In this document: piece by piece, positions 56,203 through 64,000 of the stretch
How the letters are laid out: each line of letters opens with the position of its first letter
Position numbering within the stretch: the first letter of the stretch is position 1
Assembly: GCF_007004725.1 (NCBI RefSeq)
Contig: NZ_ML660160.1
Coordinates: 620,001-684,000 of the forward strand
From: Aliikangiella coralliicola
GTDB lineage: Bacteria; Pseudomonadota; Gammaproteobacteria; Enterobacterales; Kangiellaceae
DNA length: 64,000 nt
Direction of reading: 5' to 3'
The notes under the pieces: model-generated
Databases searched by the model: none
Seen by the model: the letters and a program-made list of their open reading frames with translations, nothing else
What the model was told of the DNA's origin: nothing
Translations under genes and position numbers: made by a program

Positions 56203-57111
56203 ATGCGTGTTAAAAAAGTATCTCATCTGTTTGCATTAATTAATAATGCGCCTATTCAAAACATTTCAAATCAACAACTTCGTGCTTGTAATATTCAGCT
56301 TGATATAAAAAGAGATGATCTTCTTCACCCGATTATATCGGGTAATAAATGGCGTAAACTTAAACATGTGCTGCTTGAAATTGAGTCGCGTGGCTATTGC
56401 CGTGTCGCGACTATGGGAGGGCAATATTCAAATTTTCTCCACTCACTCAGCTATATCTGCAAGCTTCTTAACTGGGAACTTGAGCTGTATGTTCGAGGTC
56501 ACCCTGAACAACAAAAGACGCCTATGTTGCACGATGCCGCAAAATGGGGCGCTAATATTACCTATGTGACAAGGGAAGGTTTCAGGAAGCTGCGTCATAA
56601 TCCTCCAGAATTAAGCGACGATGTATTCTGGATCAGTGAAGGTGGTTATGATCAGCTTGCATTAAAAGGTTCCGTCGAATCATTAATGGAAGTGCCTCGA
56701 ACTTATGATTACCTGGTCACTGCCGCAGCAACGGGGACCAGTCTTGCTGGATACTGTCGAGGTGTCATTCAGCTAGGTTTTCAGACTTTTGATTCTAAGA
56801 CCAAAGTGCTGGGTGTTGCTGTGTTAAATAACGGTAACGAGATCGCTGCGAATGTTGAGCAGCTTATCCAGGCACGGACACAAATTGAGATTGTCAGAGG
56901 TTACGAATTTGGGGGTTACGCCAAAAAAACTGATGAACTAATGAGTTTTATCCAACAGTTTGAGGACAGCCACGCTATTCCCCTGGATCATGTTTATAAT
57001 GGTAAATCCTTTTTTGCTACCTTGGATCTGATTGAGAAAGGGTACTTTCCGTCAGGTAGCCGAGTGTTGTTAATTCACACCGGAGGCTTGCAGGGAAACC
57101 GGCAAGTTTAG
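56203..57111 (+). CDS. PLP-dependent ACC deaminase/D-cysteine desulfhydrase-like enzyme
   Basis: This 302-residue enzyme belongs to the fold-type II PLP family. The PLP lysine lies in ISGNKWRKLKH (about residue 48), preceded by LDIKRDDLL, and followed by VATMGGQYSNFLHSLSY, the phosphate-proximal loop. YLVTAAATGTSLAGY and VLLIHTGGLQGN complete the cofactor pocket. Members deaminate 1-aminocyclopropane-1-carboxylate or degrade D-cysteine to pyruvate and sulfide, and sequence alone does not tell which. The start ATG directly follows the T-run of a hairpin and has no Shine-Dalgarno sequence. It is convergent with the MaoC gene 22 bp away. Confidence 0.88.
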   Translation: MRVKKVSHLFALINNAPIQNISNQQLRACNIQLDIKRDDLLHPIISGNKWRKLKHVLLEIESRGYCRVATMGGQYSNFLHSLSYICKLLNWELELYVRGHPEQQKTPMLHDAAKWGANITYVTREGFRKLRHNPPELSDDVFWISEGGYDQLALKGSVESLMEVPRTYDYLVTAAATGTSLAGYCRGVIQLGFQTFDSKTKVLGVAVLNNGNEIAANVEQLIQARTQIEIVRGYEFGGYAKKTDELMSFIQQFEDSHAIPLDHVYNGKSFFATLDLIEKGYFPSGSRVLLIHTGGLQGNRQV

Positions 57112-57133
57112 GGCGTGTTTCGTCTGGCCTGGT

Positions 57134-58201
57134 TTACCGCAACATCATAACCCAGTAGTCCAGATCTAAAACCAGGTTAGTATGATAAGTTGTTCGCCCA
57201 GCATCTTGTCGGTAGAGAAATTCCATATTGTCAGGTGAGTCATTCTTGACCCCTAACATTCTAACCCGAACCATCGCGACGTCATCACGCGATGGTATGA
57301 CTCGCTTATCAATAATTTCACTTTGACAATAAATCGTGTCACCGGCAAAACTCGGGTTGGCATGGGTGCCGCCGTTAATGGCACATAACCAAACAGCGTT
57401 TCCAAGACCGTTGTAGCTGAGTGCACGACACAATGAAATAATATGTCCACCATAAACCAGCCGCTTTCCATGACGACTGGTGTTCATTGCATGCTGGTCA
57501 AAATGAACGCGGGCGTTGTTTTGGTAAAGTCGGGTGGCAAGCGAATGATCTGATTGATTAATAGTGAGTCCATCGCGGTGAAAAATATTGTCACCGATTT
57601 CGATATCGTCAAATCGGTATTGATTATCGCTGTAATGATCACGCCAATCACTAAAGTGAGCATTCGGTGGAATCGCCAGATTTTCGGCATTAAGATTTCC
57701 GAGGTAATCAGGAATAACGGGCGTCATGCTGGGTGGATGAGGTATTTTTTTCTCAACCATGACCCAGCGGATCCAACTTACCACGGTTAAATCCTTTTGA
57801 TTGACTGCAGTAGAACGGACAAAGACAACGCCGTTTTTGCCGTTGGAGTTTTCTTTGAGGCCGATGACCTCACTTGTGACGGCGAGGGTGTCTCCCGCGA
57901 AACACGCCTGTTTAAAGTCGACTTCAGCATAACCCAGATTGGCTACTGCATTTAGAGAAATATCATTAACTGTTTTACCAAATGCAATGTGAAATACCAG
58001 GAAATTGTCCAGAGGCATTGACTGAAAGCCACATTCTTTTGCAATCGTGTCGGCGCAATGTAAAACATAGCGACTGCCGGTGAGTGCTGTATAAAGCGTC
58101 GCGTCTGCTTCAGTAATGGTTCTTGGCACCCCATGATGAAATACCTGGCCGAGAGAAAAATCTTCGAAATAGTTACCTTGTGGTGTCTCAAGTTGTCGCA
58201 T
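57134..58201 (-). CDS. Double-hotdog MaoC dehydratase (mesaconyl-CoA hydratase-like)
   Basis: This 355-residue protein has two hot-dog domains. The first contains NYFEDFSLGQVFHHGVPRTIT, then TEADATLYTALTGSRYVLH and ACFAGDTLAVTSEVIGL; the second DDIEIGDNIFHRDGLTI, then VHFDQHAMNT and SFAGDTIYCQSEII, with the usual R/MaoC catalytic Asp and His positions. The double-hotdog MaoC layout at about 350 residues matches mesaconyl-C1-CoA hydratase (beta-methylmalyl-CoA dehydratase). I chose the ATG at 58201 over the in-frame TTG at 58225. It is the last gene of a minus-strand cluster with two CitE-like lyases and an acyl-CoA synthetase; a 17-bp repeat array lies in the 128-bp gap before it. Confidence 0.82.
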   Translation of the reverse strand: MRQLETPQGNYFEDFSLGQVFHHGVPRTITEADATLYTALTGSRYVLHCADTIAKECGFQSMPLDNFLVFHIAFGKTVNDISLNAVANLGYAEVDFKQACFAGDTLAVTSEVIGLKENSNGKNGVVFVRSTAVNQKDLTVVSWIRWVMVEKKIPHPPSMTPVIPDYLGNLNAENLAIPPNAHFSDWRDHYSDNQYRFDDIEIGDNIFHRDGLTINQSDHSLATRLYQNNARVHFDQHAMNTSRHGKRLVYGGHIISLCRALSYNGLGNAVWLCAINGGTHANPSFAGDTIYCQSEIIDKRVIPSRDDVAMVRVRMLGVKNDSPDNMEFLYRQDAGRTTYHTNLVLDLDYWVMMLR

Positions 58202-58240
58202 TATCTGATACGTCTCTTTTTCCAATAGGTTTTATTTTTA

Positions 58241-58296
58241 TCGGACTTCCGGCTTAATCGGACTGTCGGCTTAAACGGACTACCGTTTTGTCGAAC
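58241..58296. repeat. 17-bp tandem repeat array
   Basis: TCGGACTxxCGGCTTAA-like units start at 58241, 58258 and 58275, exactly 17 bp apart, with a degenerate fourth beginning at 58291. The array is in the gap between the MaoC and CoA ester lyase genes. Confidence 0.72.
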
Positions 58297-58329
58297 TAAA
58301 ACACTGATGTAAGCCAATTCAGTTGCCGT

Positions 58330-59226
58330 TTATTTTTCAGGACCGATTAACTCGGTCTGACCTAACTCATGAACCTGGTTGTAAAGTGCAATAACTCGCC
58401 TCGCCCAAAGCTCTAGCGAAGGCTCGATTAGTCTGTCATTAATGACGGCAATACTGCGACCAATTTCATGGGCTTCTGCAATAGCATCGATAATTTTTTT
58501 CGCCCGCTTCACGTCTTCACCTTTTGGCGTGAAAGCATCGTTAGTGTAGGCAAGCTGAACTGGGTGAATGACGGCTTTTCCGTCAAAACCCAAATCTCGT
58601 GCCTGACGGCAGGAAAATTCACAGGCTTCAATATTTTTCAAATCAAAGTGAGGTCCATCAATGATGCACTTATTATGCGCACGCGCGGCGAGAATGGTCA
58701 TCGAAAGGCTGGTTAGTAAACCTAATCGATCAGCGGTTAAGTTGATTCGTAATGCGTTTGCCAGATCGGTAGTACCAAGCACCATTGCTGTCAGCCGGTC
58801 GCTCGTTGCAGCAATTTCTTCGCTCCTCAAAACGCCTTTTGGGCTTTCAATATTAGCCATTACCGCGAGATGAGAGCCGCCAGCTTCGTCTAGCGTCGCA
58901 ATAGATGCTTTTAGTTGGCCGCCACTTTCTACATTGGGAAAAAGAATTGCATCAATATCCAGACTAACCGCGGCCCTGAGATCGTCCATACCCCACTCAG
59001 AGTCGAGGGAGTTAATACGAATGACTTTTTCTGAGTAGCCAAAATCATTGTTTTCGAGTGCTTTCAGCAAGAGTGCGCGACCGTCCGGTTTATGTTGCGG
59101 CGGCACTGACTCTTGTAAATCAAAAACAATTGTATCGACTGGCAGGTGACGAGCTTTTTCGATATGCCGAGGTTCGTGAGCCGGTGTATATAATACGCTA
59201 CGACGAGGTCGGTATTGAAAACTCAT
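58330..59226 (-). CDS. CitE-like CoA ester lyase
   Basis: This 298-residue TIM-barrel enzyme has the HpcH/HpaI-CitE signature RRSVLYTPAHEPRHIEKA, then TIVFDLQESVPPQHK, with the Mg-binding Glu and Asp at ILFPNVESGG, NIESPKGVLRS and VLGTTDLANA. It ends with GFDGKAVIHPVQL. This pattern is of L-malyl-CoA, beta-methylmalyl-CoA or (S)-citramalyl-CoA lyases. Its start overlaps the acyl-CoA synthetase stop by 4 bp (ATGA), so the two are translationally coupled. Confidence 0.88.
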   Translation of the reverse strand: MSFQYRPRRSVLYTPAHEPRHIEKARHLPVDTIVFDLQESVPPQHKPDGRALLLKALENNDFGYSEKVIRINSLDSEWGMDDLRAAVSLDIDAILFPNVESGGQLKASIATLDEAGGSHLAVMANIESPKGVLRSEEIAATSDRLTAMVLGTTDLANALRINLTADRLGLLTSLSMTILAARAHNKCIIDGPHFDLKNIEACEFSCRQARDLGFDGKAVIHPVQLAYTNDAFTPKGEDVKRAKKIIDAIAEAHEIGRSIAVINDRLIEPSLELWARRVIALYNQVHELGQTELIGPEK

Positions 59227-60893
59227 GAGGCTTCTCCATGTAGTTTTTGACTAAGTCTTTTTTGTTCAAGTTCTGCGACAAGCTGCTTTCTTAACACCTT
59301 GCCATTTTTGGTACGGGGAAAATCAGAGTAAAAGTGGACGATTTTCGGCGCTTTGTATTTGGCCAGGTTGGCGACGCCAAAGTCGAGCAGTTCTTGTTCC
59401 GTCGCCTTTTGATTAGCTGCCAGGATAATACAAATACTGACTAGCGTTTTATCTTTGCCGATGTCTTCACCCAAAGCAACGCAGTCTGCGACCGCGGGGT
59501 GAGTTTTAATGACTCGTTCAATTTCGTGTGGAGAAACGCGGTAACCGAAGGTATTAATAATGTCGTCTTTTCTTCCAAGAAACCAGATGTAGCCTTGTTC
59601 ATCGACTCGGGCATAGTCACCGGTAAAAAAGTAGCCACTGTGACGGGCTTTTTCGGTTTCTTCCGGCAATTGCCAATAGCTCAGAAATAGGCCGGGGTCA
59701 TTTTCTGGTATCGCGATCATACCTTCATCGTTTACTGCGGCAGGATTTCCCTCACCGTCGAGTAGCTGTACATTATGACCGGGCTGCGGAAAGCCTGCGG
59801 CGCCTGGCTTAATCGCAGCTTCTTTATGCTGAGAAATGTAATAGGAAAATTCAGACATTCCGATTGCTTCATACACATCCATAGCAAATCGATTACGCCA
59901 GGCGATTAGCATTTCATCGGACAAATGCTCTCCAGCGCTCATACAATGGCGAAGAGAAGGGACATCGCTCGCACTAAATTCTGTTTTTTGAATGATTTGA
60001 CGATAAATGGTCGGTACACCGATAAAAACGGTGCAGTCGTGTTTTTTAATTAATTTAGGCCAGGTGCTGGCATCATTTGGGCCTTCATGCACGATAACTG
60101 TATGTCCATGAAACAGAGGGTCCATCAAAGCTGAGCCTAAAACATAAGTCCAGTTAAACTTTCCAGAGTGCATAATGCGGTCGCCGGGTTTAAAGTCAAA
60201 CCAATAGCGACTGGCAGGTAGACGACCAATTAAGGCCCTGTGGCCATGTAAAACGCCTTTGGGATACCCGGTGGTACCAGATGTGTATACCAGGTAGGCC
60301 GGATCATTTGGTGAACTTGGGTTTATCTCTGTAGAAGGTTCTGCTTCGTTTAGCAGCGAGTCAAAATCTAGCAACCGAATGTCGCTATTTTCCGGTTGTT
60401 CGGGCATCTCTCCCGGCCCGGCTAGATAAACGGCTTTTAATTGCGTTTGCTCATGAATTAATGAGTGTAGTTCCTGCCACATGCTTTTCGCCGTAATCAG
60501 CACTTTGGCACCAGAGTCTTTCGCCAGATAGGCAACCTCACTGGCAGCGAGTAAGGTTGAAGTTGGAACCGCGATAGCGCCATATCGCAAGCAGCCAAAG
60601 AAGCTGACCGGATAATCTGTTGAGTTAGGTAGTCGAATTAGAACGCGATCACCTTCGTCAATTTTCTGGCTAGAAAACACACTGGCTAACCGGGCGCTCT
60701 GTTCTTCCAGCGCATGGTAACTTAATTGCTTGGTGCCGAGCAGATGATCTTCAACAATTAGTGCAATATTTTCTCCATTGCCACTCTCTACGTGTTGGGT
60801 GACGCAAGCGTGGGCAATATTAAACTTTTCCGGCAACTGCCAATGCCATTGATCATTTTCGCGGGTTAAAAAATCTTCAAATTGGAATTTCAT
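59223..60893 (-). CDS. Acyl-CoA synthetase (AMP-forming)
   Basis: This 556-residue adenylate-forming enzyme has the P-loop YTSGTTGYPKGVLHGH (about residue 200), the A5 YEAIGMSEFSYYI segment, FFTGDYARVDE, the A8 hinge GRKDDIINTFGYRVSPHEIE and the catalytic Lys in RTKNGKVLRKQ. It activates a carboxylic acid to the CoA thioester with ATP. The class fits benzoate-CoA ligase-like and medium-chain synthetases; the substrate is not determined. I chose the ATG at 60893, just after the upstream lyase stop at 60895. It sits between two lyase genes. Confidence 0.9.
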   Translation of the reverse strand: MKFQFEDFLTRENDQWHWQLPEKFNIAHACVTQHVESGNGENIALIVEDHLLGTKQLSYHALEEQSARLASVFSSQKIDEGDRVLIRLPNSTDYPVSFFGCLRYGAIAVPTSTLLAASEVAYLAKDSGAKVLITAKSMWQELHSLIHEQTQLKAVYLAGPGEMPEQPENSDIRLLDFDSLLNEAEPSTEINPSSPNDPAYLVYTSGTTGYPKGVLHGHRALIGRLPASRYWFDFKPGDRIMHSGKFNWTYVLGSALMDPLFHGHTVIVHEGPNDASTWPKLIKKHDCTVFIGVPTIYRQIIQKTEFSASDVPSLRHCMSAGEHLSDEMLIAWRNRFAMDVYEAIGMSEFSYYISQHKEAAIKPGAAGFPQPGHNVQLLDGEGNPAAVNDEGMIAIPENDPGLFLSYWQLPEETEKARHSGYFFTGDYARVDEQGYIWFLGRKDDIINTFGYRVSPHEIERVIKTHPAVADCVALGEDIGKDKTLVSICIILAANQKATEQELLDFGVANLAKYKAPKIVHFYSDFPRTKNGKVLRKQLVAELEQKRLSQKLHGEAS

Positions 60894-60894
60894 C

Positions 60895-62016
60895 TTAGAT
60901 TCTTCCGTAAGGCCAGTTTTCTCGAATAACGTGAATAGGGAGTTTTTTGAGTACATCCATGGCGAACTCCTTATCTTTAGGCTCTAGTGATTTTAGCGCA
61001 TAGGCTCTGAGCAATGTTTGTAGTGCCTTTCCGAACATGGGGGGATCCAGCATTTCACCTTCAAACTTAATTGCGCCGCCAAGCAGTGCATCGGCGTCAA
61101 TCGCAGCTTTCAGAATACTGACGTTGCGCTGAATGATAAGTGGAGAAGGCGTAAAAGCGACCTTGCACAGATGGATATGATAGGGATGAATGACTTGTTT
61201 TCCGGTTAATCCCATCTGAGCTTCAACGGTCGCGTGTCGATGGACCACATGGCTTTCATGGTCACCGTGTAAGTCCAGCCAGCGTCTTACGTCATGAGGC
61301 TCGATGTTTTTCTCAGGCATCGGGGTGTCATTTATTAGCACTTCAACCCCACCAATGACACCTGTGCCAGATATTCGGGCTTCTAGTAAGAGGTTACGTA
61401 AGTAGGTTTTTAATTCATCAATCCAGCCTTCGGGGGTCAGATGGATAGCCATGGCTTTAGAAAAATCATGAATACCGAATACGACGTGTTTCACCGTTGA
61501 AAACTGCATTAAGTCAGGTGCAATTTTCAATGAGCGAGGATGCTCGATAATAGGCTGAATTTCTATGTTTGGATTGACGCCAACTAGCCAGGCTGATAAA
61601 TCCCGAATCTCTGCCGGACCGTACATTTCGCCTGCTTTAGCTAATATGATGACATCGATATATTGGGCGACCTCCTGGATCATTTCCAGGTCTTTTTCAT
61701 ATTCGTCGGTTCTGAAAGGGTTAATTCTCACGGCAATTTGAAATTGACGTTCAGGAAACTGTGGAAGCTCTTTTCGCAACAATTCTCTGCTCATTTCCTT
61801 TTGCCGGCATCCATCTTCAAGGTCAAAGAGTAGGGTATGGGCAGGGCAGTTATGAGCGTGCCGCCTTAGTCTGTCGACTGCTTGTTCCATGGTCTCATAT
61901 TCTCCTTGCGCTGGAGAATACTTAACCGGAGGATAATAAAGTTGAATACCTGGCCAATAACCACCGAGAACATCCTGTTCATTGACCTGCTCTAAGAATT
62001 CGTTGTGATAAATCAT
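60895..62016 (-). CDS. HpcH/HpaI aldolase/citrate lyase family protein (373 residues)
   Basis: This protein is longer than the CitE-like enzyme of the same cluster. It has TLLFDLEDGCRQKE (the Glu/Asp acidic site), AVRINPFRTDEYE, VIILAKAGEMYGP, IQPIIEHPRSLKIAP, VFGIHDFSKAM and GLTGKQVIHPYHIHL. An additional ~75 residues at the C terminus form a helical extension. The layout belongs to the CoA ester lyase/aldolase superfamily, but I cannot say which ester is split. It is the first gene of the minus-strand cluster, and its stop lies 1 bp before the ATG of the acyl-CoA synthetase. Confidence 0.83.
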   Translation of the reverse strand: MIYHNEFLEQVNEQDVLGGYWPGIQLYYPPVKYSPAQGEYETMEQAVDRLRRHAHNCPAHTLLFDLEDGCRQKEMSRELLRKELPQFPERQFQIAVRINPFRTDEYEKDLEMIQEVAQYIDVIILAKAGEMYGPAEIRDLSAWLVGVNPNIEIQPIIEHPRSLKIAPDLMQFSTVKHVVFGIHDFSKAMAIHLTPEGWIDELKTYLRNLLLEARISGTGVIGGVEVLINDTPMPEKNIEPHDVRRWLDLHGDHESHVVHRHATVEAQMGLTGKQVIHPYHIHLCKVAFTPSPLIIQRNVSILKAAIDADALLGGAIKFEGEMLDPPMFGKALQTLLRAYALKSLEPKDKEFAMDVLKKLPIHVIRENWPYGRI

Positions 62017-62457
62017 TATCGTCAGTCCTTAAAGTTTTTTAGTCGTGTTTGTCATTGACCCCAAAATTGTCGCTTATTCGAATTTTTTACTTTACGACAA
62101 CTGGTCGGATGACTTAAGCTGTGCTTCAATCATACCGATTTAAATCTAGATTTCAAACAATTGTTTAAATAAATCTGGAAAGGGCCAACAAGCCAAGGTT
62201 AATATACATAAACTTGTTACTCATGGCTAAGGCCAACCGGTTGTTAAGACTGAAGTTACGACTAAAGTATAGGCGAGCATTTGCGGCTTGGAAGGTAGTA
62301 TGCTATCTGAACGCGTTATTCATAATTATTAAAGGGTTTTGCGTGTCAGTTTAGCGCTACTATTAAATTCATACTAAATACAAACGGTGTCGTGCTATTT
62401 GAAATAGTGCTAGTCACCCAATAAAACACAAATTGTAAATAACTAAAGGAGTAAGAC
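62017..62457. other. Divergent region of the CoA-lyase locus
   Basis: This 441-bp stretch lies between the minus-strand cluster and the plus-strand lyase gene. It has two palindromes, CAACCGGTTG (62234-62243) and CTATTT-G-AAATAG (62395-62407), and a good AAAGGAG ribosome-binding site for the gene at 62458. The 62395-62407 site is about 50 bp before that start and could be an operator. No gene is supported. Confidence 0.5.
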
Positions 62458-63450
62458 ATGTCGGTTAGCGTTCATCCAAATGAGGCACTCTTTGACGAGG
62501 AAAAACCTTTTCCAGTCGTTCCCAGTTGTGAACACTTTGCGGGTAGTGAAAAGCTCATTCTTAAAGCCCTTGAGTTACAGCAAAAAATGGGGCCTGTATT
62601 TGATATTACCTGTGATTGCGAAGATGGCGCCGCTGCTGGAAAAGAAGCAGAGCACGCGGAAATGGTCGCTAGAGTTATTGGTAGTGATAACAATATTCAT
62701 CACATGATGGGGGTAAGAATTCACGACTATACCCACCCTCATTGGCGCGCTGATGTTGATATTCTTATTCCTAAAATAGGCGATAAAGTGGCTTATGTGA
62801 CTTTGCCAAAATCAACCAACGCTGCGCAAATCGAAGAGATGGTTGCTTATATCAAGAAAGTTTCAGAAGAAAATGGTATTACTCGCGAAATACCTATTCA
62901 CGTTTTAATTGAAACTCATGGCGCGTTGAGAGACGTATGGAAAATAGCGGAAGTTGATTGGATTCAAGTACTAGATTTCGGCATGATGGATTTTGTGAGT
63001 GGTCATAACGGTGCAATCCCTGCGGCTTGCATGCGCAGCCCTGGTCAATTCGAGCATCCTTTGTTGGCAAGAGCCAAAACTGAAATGGTGGCGGCAGCCT
63101 TGGCCAACGGTGTTGTTCCTGCACACAATGTAACTCTTGATCTAAAAAATTCAGAACAAACTCAAAGTGATGCGTCGCGCGCGCGAAATGAATTTGGTTT
63201 TCTTCGCATGTGGAGCATTTACCCAACTCAAATACGAGCCATCGTTGACGCAATGAAACCTGATTATTCAGAAGTAGAAGATGCACAAGGGATTTTATTA
63301 GCAGCACAAGCGGCTGACTGGGGACCTATCCAGTATAAAGGTGAGTTGCATGACCGGGCGACTTATCGATATTACTGGCAGCTACTTCAACGAGCTAATT
63401 TAAGTGGCAATGAAATTTCTGTAGAAGCTAGAACAGCTTTTTTTGATTAA
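62458..63450 (+). CDS. Third HpcH/HpaI-type CoA ester lyase (330 residues)
   Basis: This protein begins MSVSVHPNEALFDEEKPFP, followed by VFDITCDCEDGAAAGKEAEHA, GVRIHDYTHPHWRADVDILIPK, HVLIETHGALRDVWKIAEVD and VLDFGMMDFVSG, ending with FGFLRMWSIYPTQIRAIV. It is the CitE-like subgroup typical of Burkholderiales, in which Glu and Asp metal ligands (IETHG and DFGMMD) are conserved. It is divergent from the other two lyases, with its own promoter region, and has a terminator after it. A substrate is not assigned; a malyl-CoA-type ester is the likely choice. Confidence 0.87.
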   Translation: MSVSVHPNEALFDEEKPFPVVPSCEHFAGSEKLILKALELQQKMGPVFDITCDCEDGAAAGKEAEHAEMVARVIGSDNNIHHMMGVRIHDYTHPHWRADVDILIPKIGDKVAYVTLPKSTNAAQIEEMVAYIKKVSEENGITREIPIHVLIETHGALRDVWKIAEVDWIQVLDFGMMDFVSGHNGAIPAACMRSPGQFEHPLLARAKTEMVAAALANGVVPAHNVTLDLKNSEQTQSDASRARNEFGFLRMWSIYPTQIRAIVDAMKPDYSEVEDAQGILLAAQAADWGPIQYKGELHDRATYRYYWQLLQRANLSGNEISVEARTAFFD

Positions 63451-63485
63451 CAGAAATTATACTAGATCTTTTAATTTTGATTATT

Positions 63486-63514
63486 AAATCTGGGTGGTTA
63501 AGCCCAGATTTTGT
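63486..63514 (+). terminator. Rho-independent terminator of the third lyase gene
   Basis: AAATCTGGG and CCCAGATTT form a perfect 9-bp stem with an 8-base loop, followed by TTGTT. It separates the lyase from the thioesterase gene. Confidence 0.8.
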
Positions 63515-63532
63515 TAGTGAACACTGATTACG

Positions 63533-63967
63533 ATGACTAATGAGCTGCACTATCGCCGGCTGGAAAGTATGTACCAGGCGGCACCACTCAATGATTTCTA
63601 CACGCCAGTAATGCAGGTTAGTGAGGGACAGGCAGAAATTTCTATCGATATTGAAGAGAAGTATTTTCATGCAGGAATGGCTGTACATGGTTCGGTTTAT
63701 TTCAAAATGCTGGATGACGCCGCTTTTTTTGCTGCCAATTCACTAGAAACTGAAGTGTTTGTTTTAACCACATCGTTTACGACTTATCTAACCAAACCTG
63801 TTTCTAGTGGGAAGATGCGTGCGGTTGGTAGAGTGGTTAATAAAAATCGAACTCAGTTTATTGCTGAATCAGTTGTTTACAATGGTAAAGGACAAGAAAT
63901 TGGCAGAGGAAACGGAATTTTTGTCAGAAGTAAGAACCGATTGATGGATGTGAAAGGTTATCAATAA
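63533..63967 (+). CDS. PaaI-like hotdog thioesterase
   Basis: This 144-residue hot-dog protein has the acidic pattern FHAGMAVHGSVYFKMLDDAAFFAAN, with the catalytic residue in the HGSVYFKMLDDA helix, and FVLTTSFTTYLTKPVSSGKM strands. Such proteins hydrolyse acyl-CoA thioesters, and many belong to the PaaI family. A position beside CoA ester lyases is consistent with a thioesterase that releases CoA from one of the products. The gene is on the plus strand after a terminator and ends near the window's right end. Confidence 0.8.
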   Translation: MTNELHYRRLESMYQAAPLNDFYTPVMQVSEGQAEISIDIEEKYFHAGMAVHGSVYFKMLDDAAFFAANSLETEVFVLTTSFTTYLTKPVSSGKMRAVGRVVNKNRTQFIAESVVYNGKGQEIGRGNGIFVRSKNRLMDVKGYQ

Positions 63968-64000
63968 AGTTTTAATTTCCAACGAAAAACAAAAGCTAAA

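Noticed and set aside
1-64000. CRISPR arrays, tRNA/rRNA genes, prophage or insertion sequence genes
   Set aside because: I looked for repeat-spacer structure, RNA gene motifs and transposase or integrase motifs and found none.

Overview
The window looks like chromosomal DNA of a marine, free-living gammaproteobacterium of low to moderate GC (by eye about 40%). The reasons are the uvrA / MFS transporter / ssb core arrangement, a Dam methylase, a Gram-negative porin and lipoprotein-handling proteins, LysR/TetR/AraC-type regulators, c-di-GMP enzymes, and a set of secreted proteases with pre-peptidase C-terminal (PPC) domains. A Kangiellaceae-like or Alteromonadales/Oceanospirillales-like host is my guess from gene content. 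I see no rRNA, tRNA, CRISPR array, insertion sequence or prophage.

Layout. 1-7.5 kb: the end of a SprA-like metalloprotease gene, dam, a small Cys-rich secreted protein, a 1391-residue one-protein two-component regulator, and a spondin-domain protein. 7.5-13.2 kb: a minus-strand cassette of TetR regulator, RND/MMPL transporter, LolA-like protein and outer-membrane barrel, with a promoter and palindromic operator in front of tetR and strong inverted repeats in both downstream gene gaps. 13.5-17.3 kb: a chemoreceptor without a periplasmic domain and a POT-family transporter with a large inserted domain, followed by two short tandem-repeat arrays. 17.3-25.3 kb: three secreted proteases (S8, M28, M4), each ending in two nearly identical PPC domains, with an unknown HTH protein between two of them and a 12-bp motif shared by the S8 and M4 upstream regions. 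25.9-31.6 kb: chalcone-isomerase-like protein, cytochrome c, DUF2007/zinc-ribbon protein and a second large Reg_prop/Y_Y_Y hybrid kinase. 31.6-34.4 kb: a hipB-hipA toxin-antitoxin pair with a glycosyltransferase 4 bp downstream. 34.4-39.3 kb: uvrA, a YajR-like MFS protein, ssb. 39.4-47.4 kb: accessory genes (DUF4253, LysR with VOC and NTF2-like proteins, a CadC-like wHTH/TPR protein, a formylglycine-generating-enzyme-like protein, an intradiol dioxygenase). 47.8-54.5 kb: a signalling block with a CheY-like receiver, CheC-like phosphatase, PAS-GGDEF-EAL enzyme and a degenerate CsrD-like GGDEF-EAL membrane protein, with an exported peroxiredoxin between the last two. 54.5-57.1 kb: porin, small Arg-rich protein, ACC-deaminase/D-cysteine-desulfhydrase-like enzyme. 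57.1-64 kb: a CoA-thioester locus with three distinct CitE/HpcH-type lyases, an acyl-CoA synthetase, a double-hotdog MaoC hydratase and a thioesterase.

How genes may work together. The proteases probably form an extracellular protein-degradation set (endopeptidases plus an aminopeptidase), and the POT transporter next door could import the resulting peptides. The terminal CoA cluster reads as activation, hydration and C-C lyase cleavage of a branched C4/C5 dicarboxylate such as mesaconate or itaconate. The substrate is inferred, not shown. The strongest new observations are the TetR promoter/operator with hairpin-separated RND cassette, the hipBA promoter with its two operator-like repeats 40 bp apart and the linked glycosyltransferase, the shared protease upstream motif, the duplicated soluble insertion in the POT transporter, and the three-lyase CoA locus.
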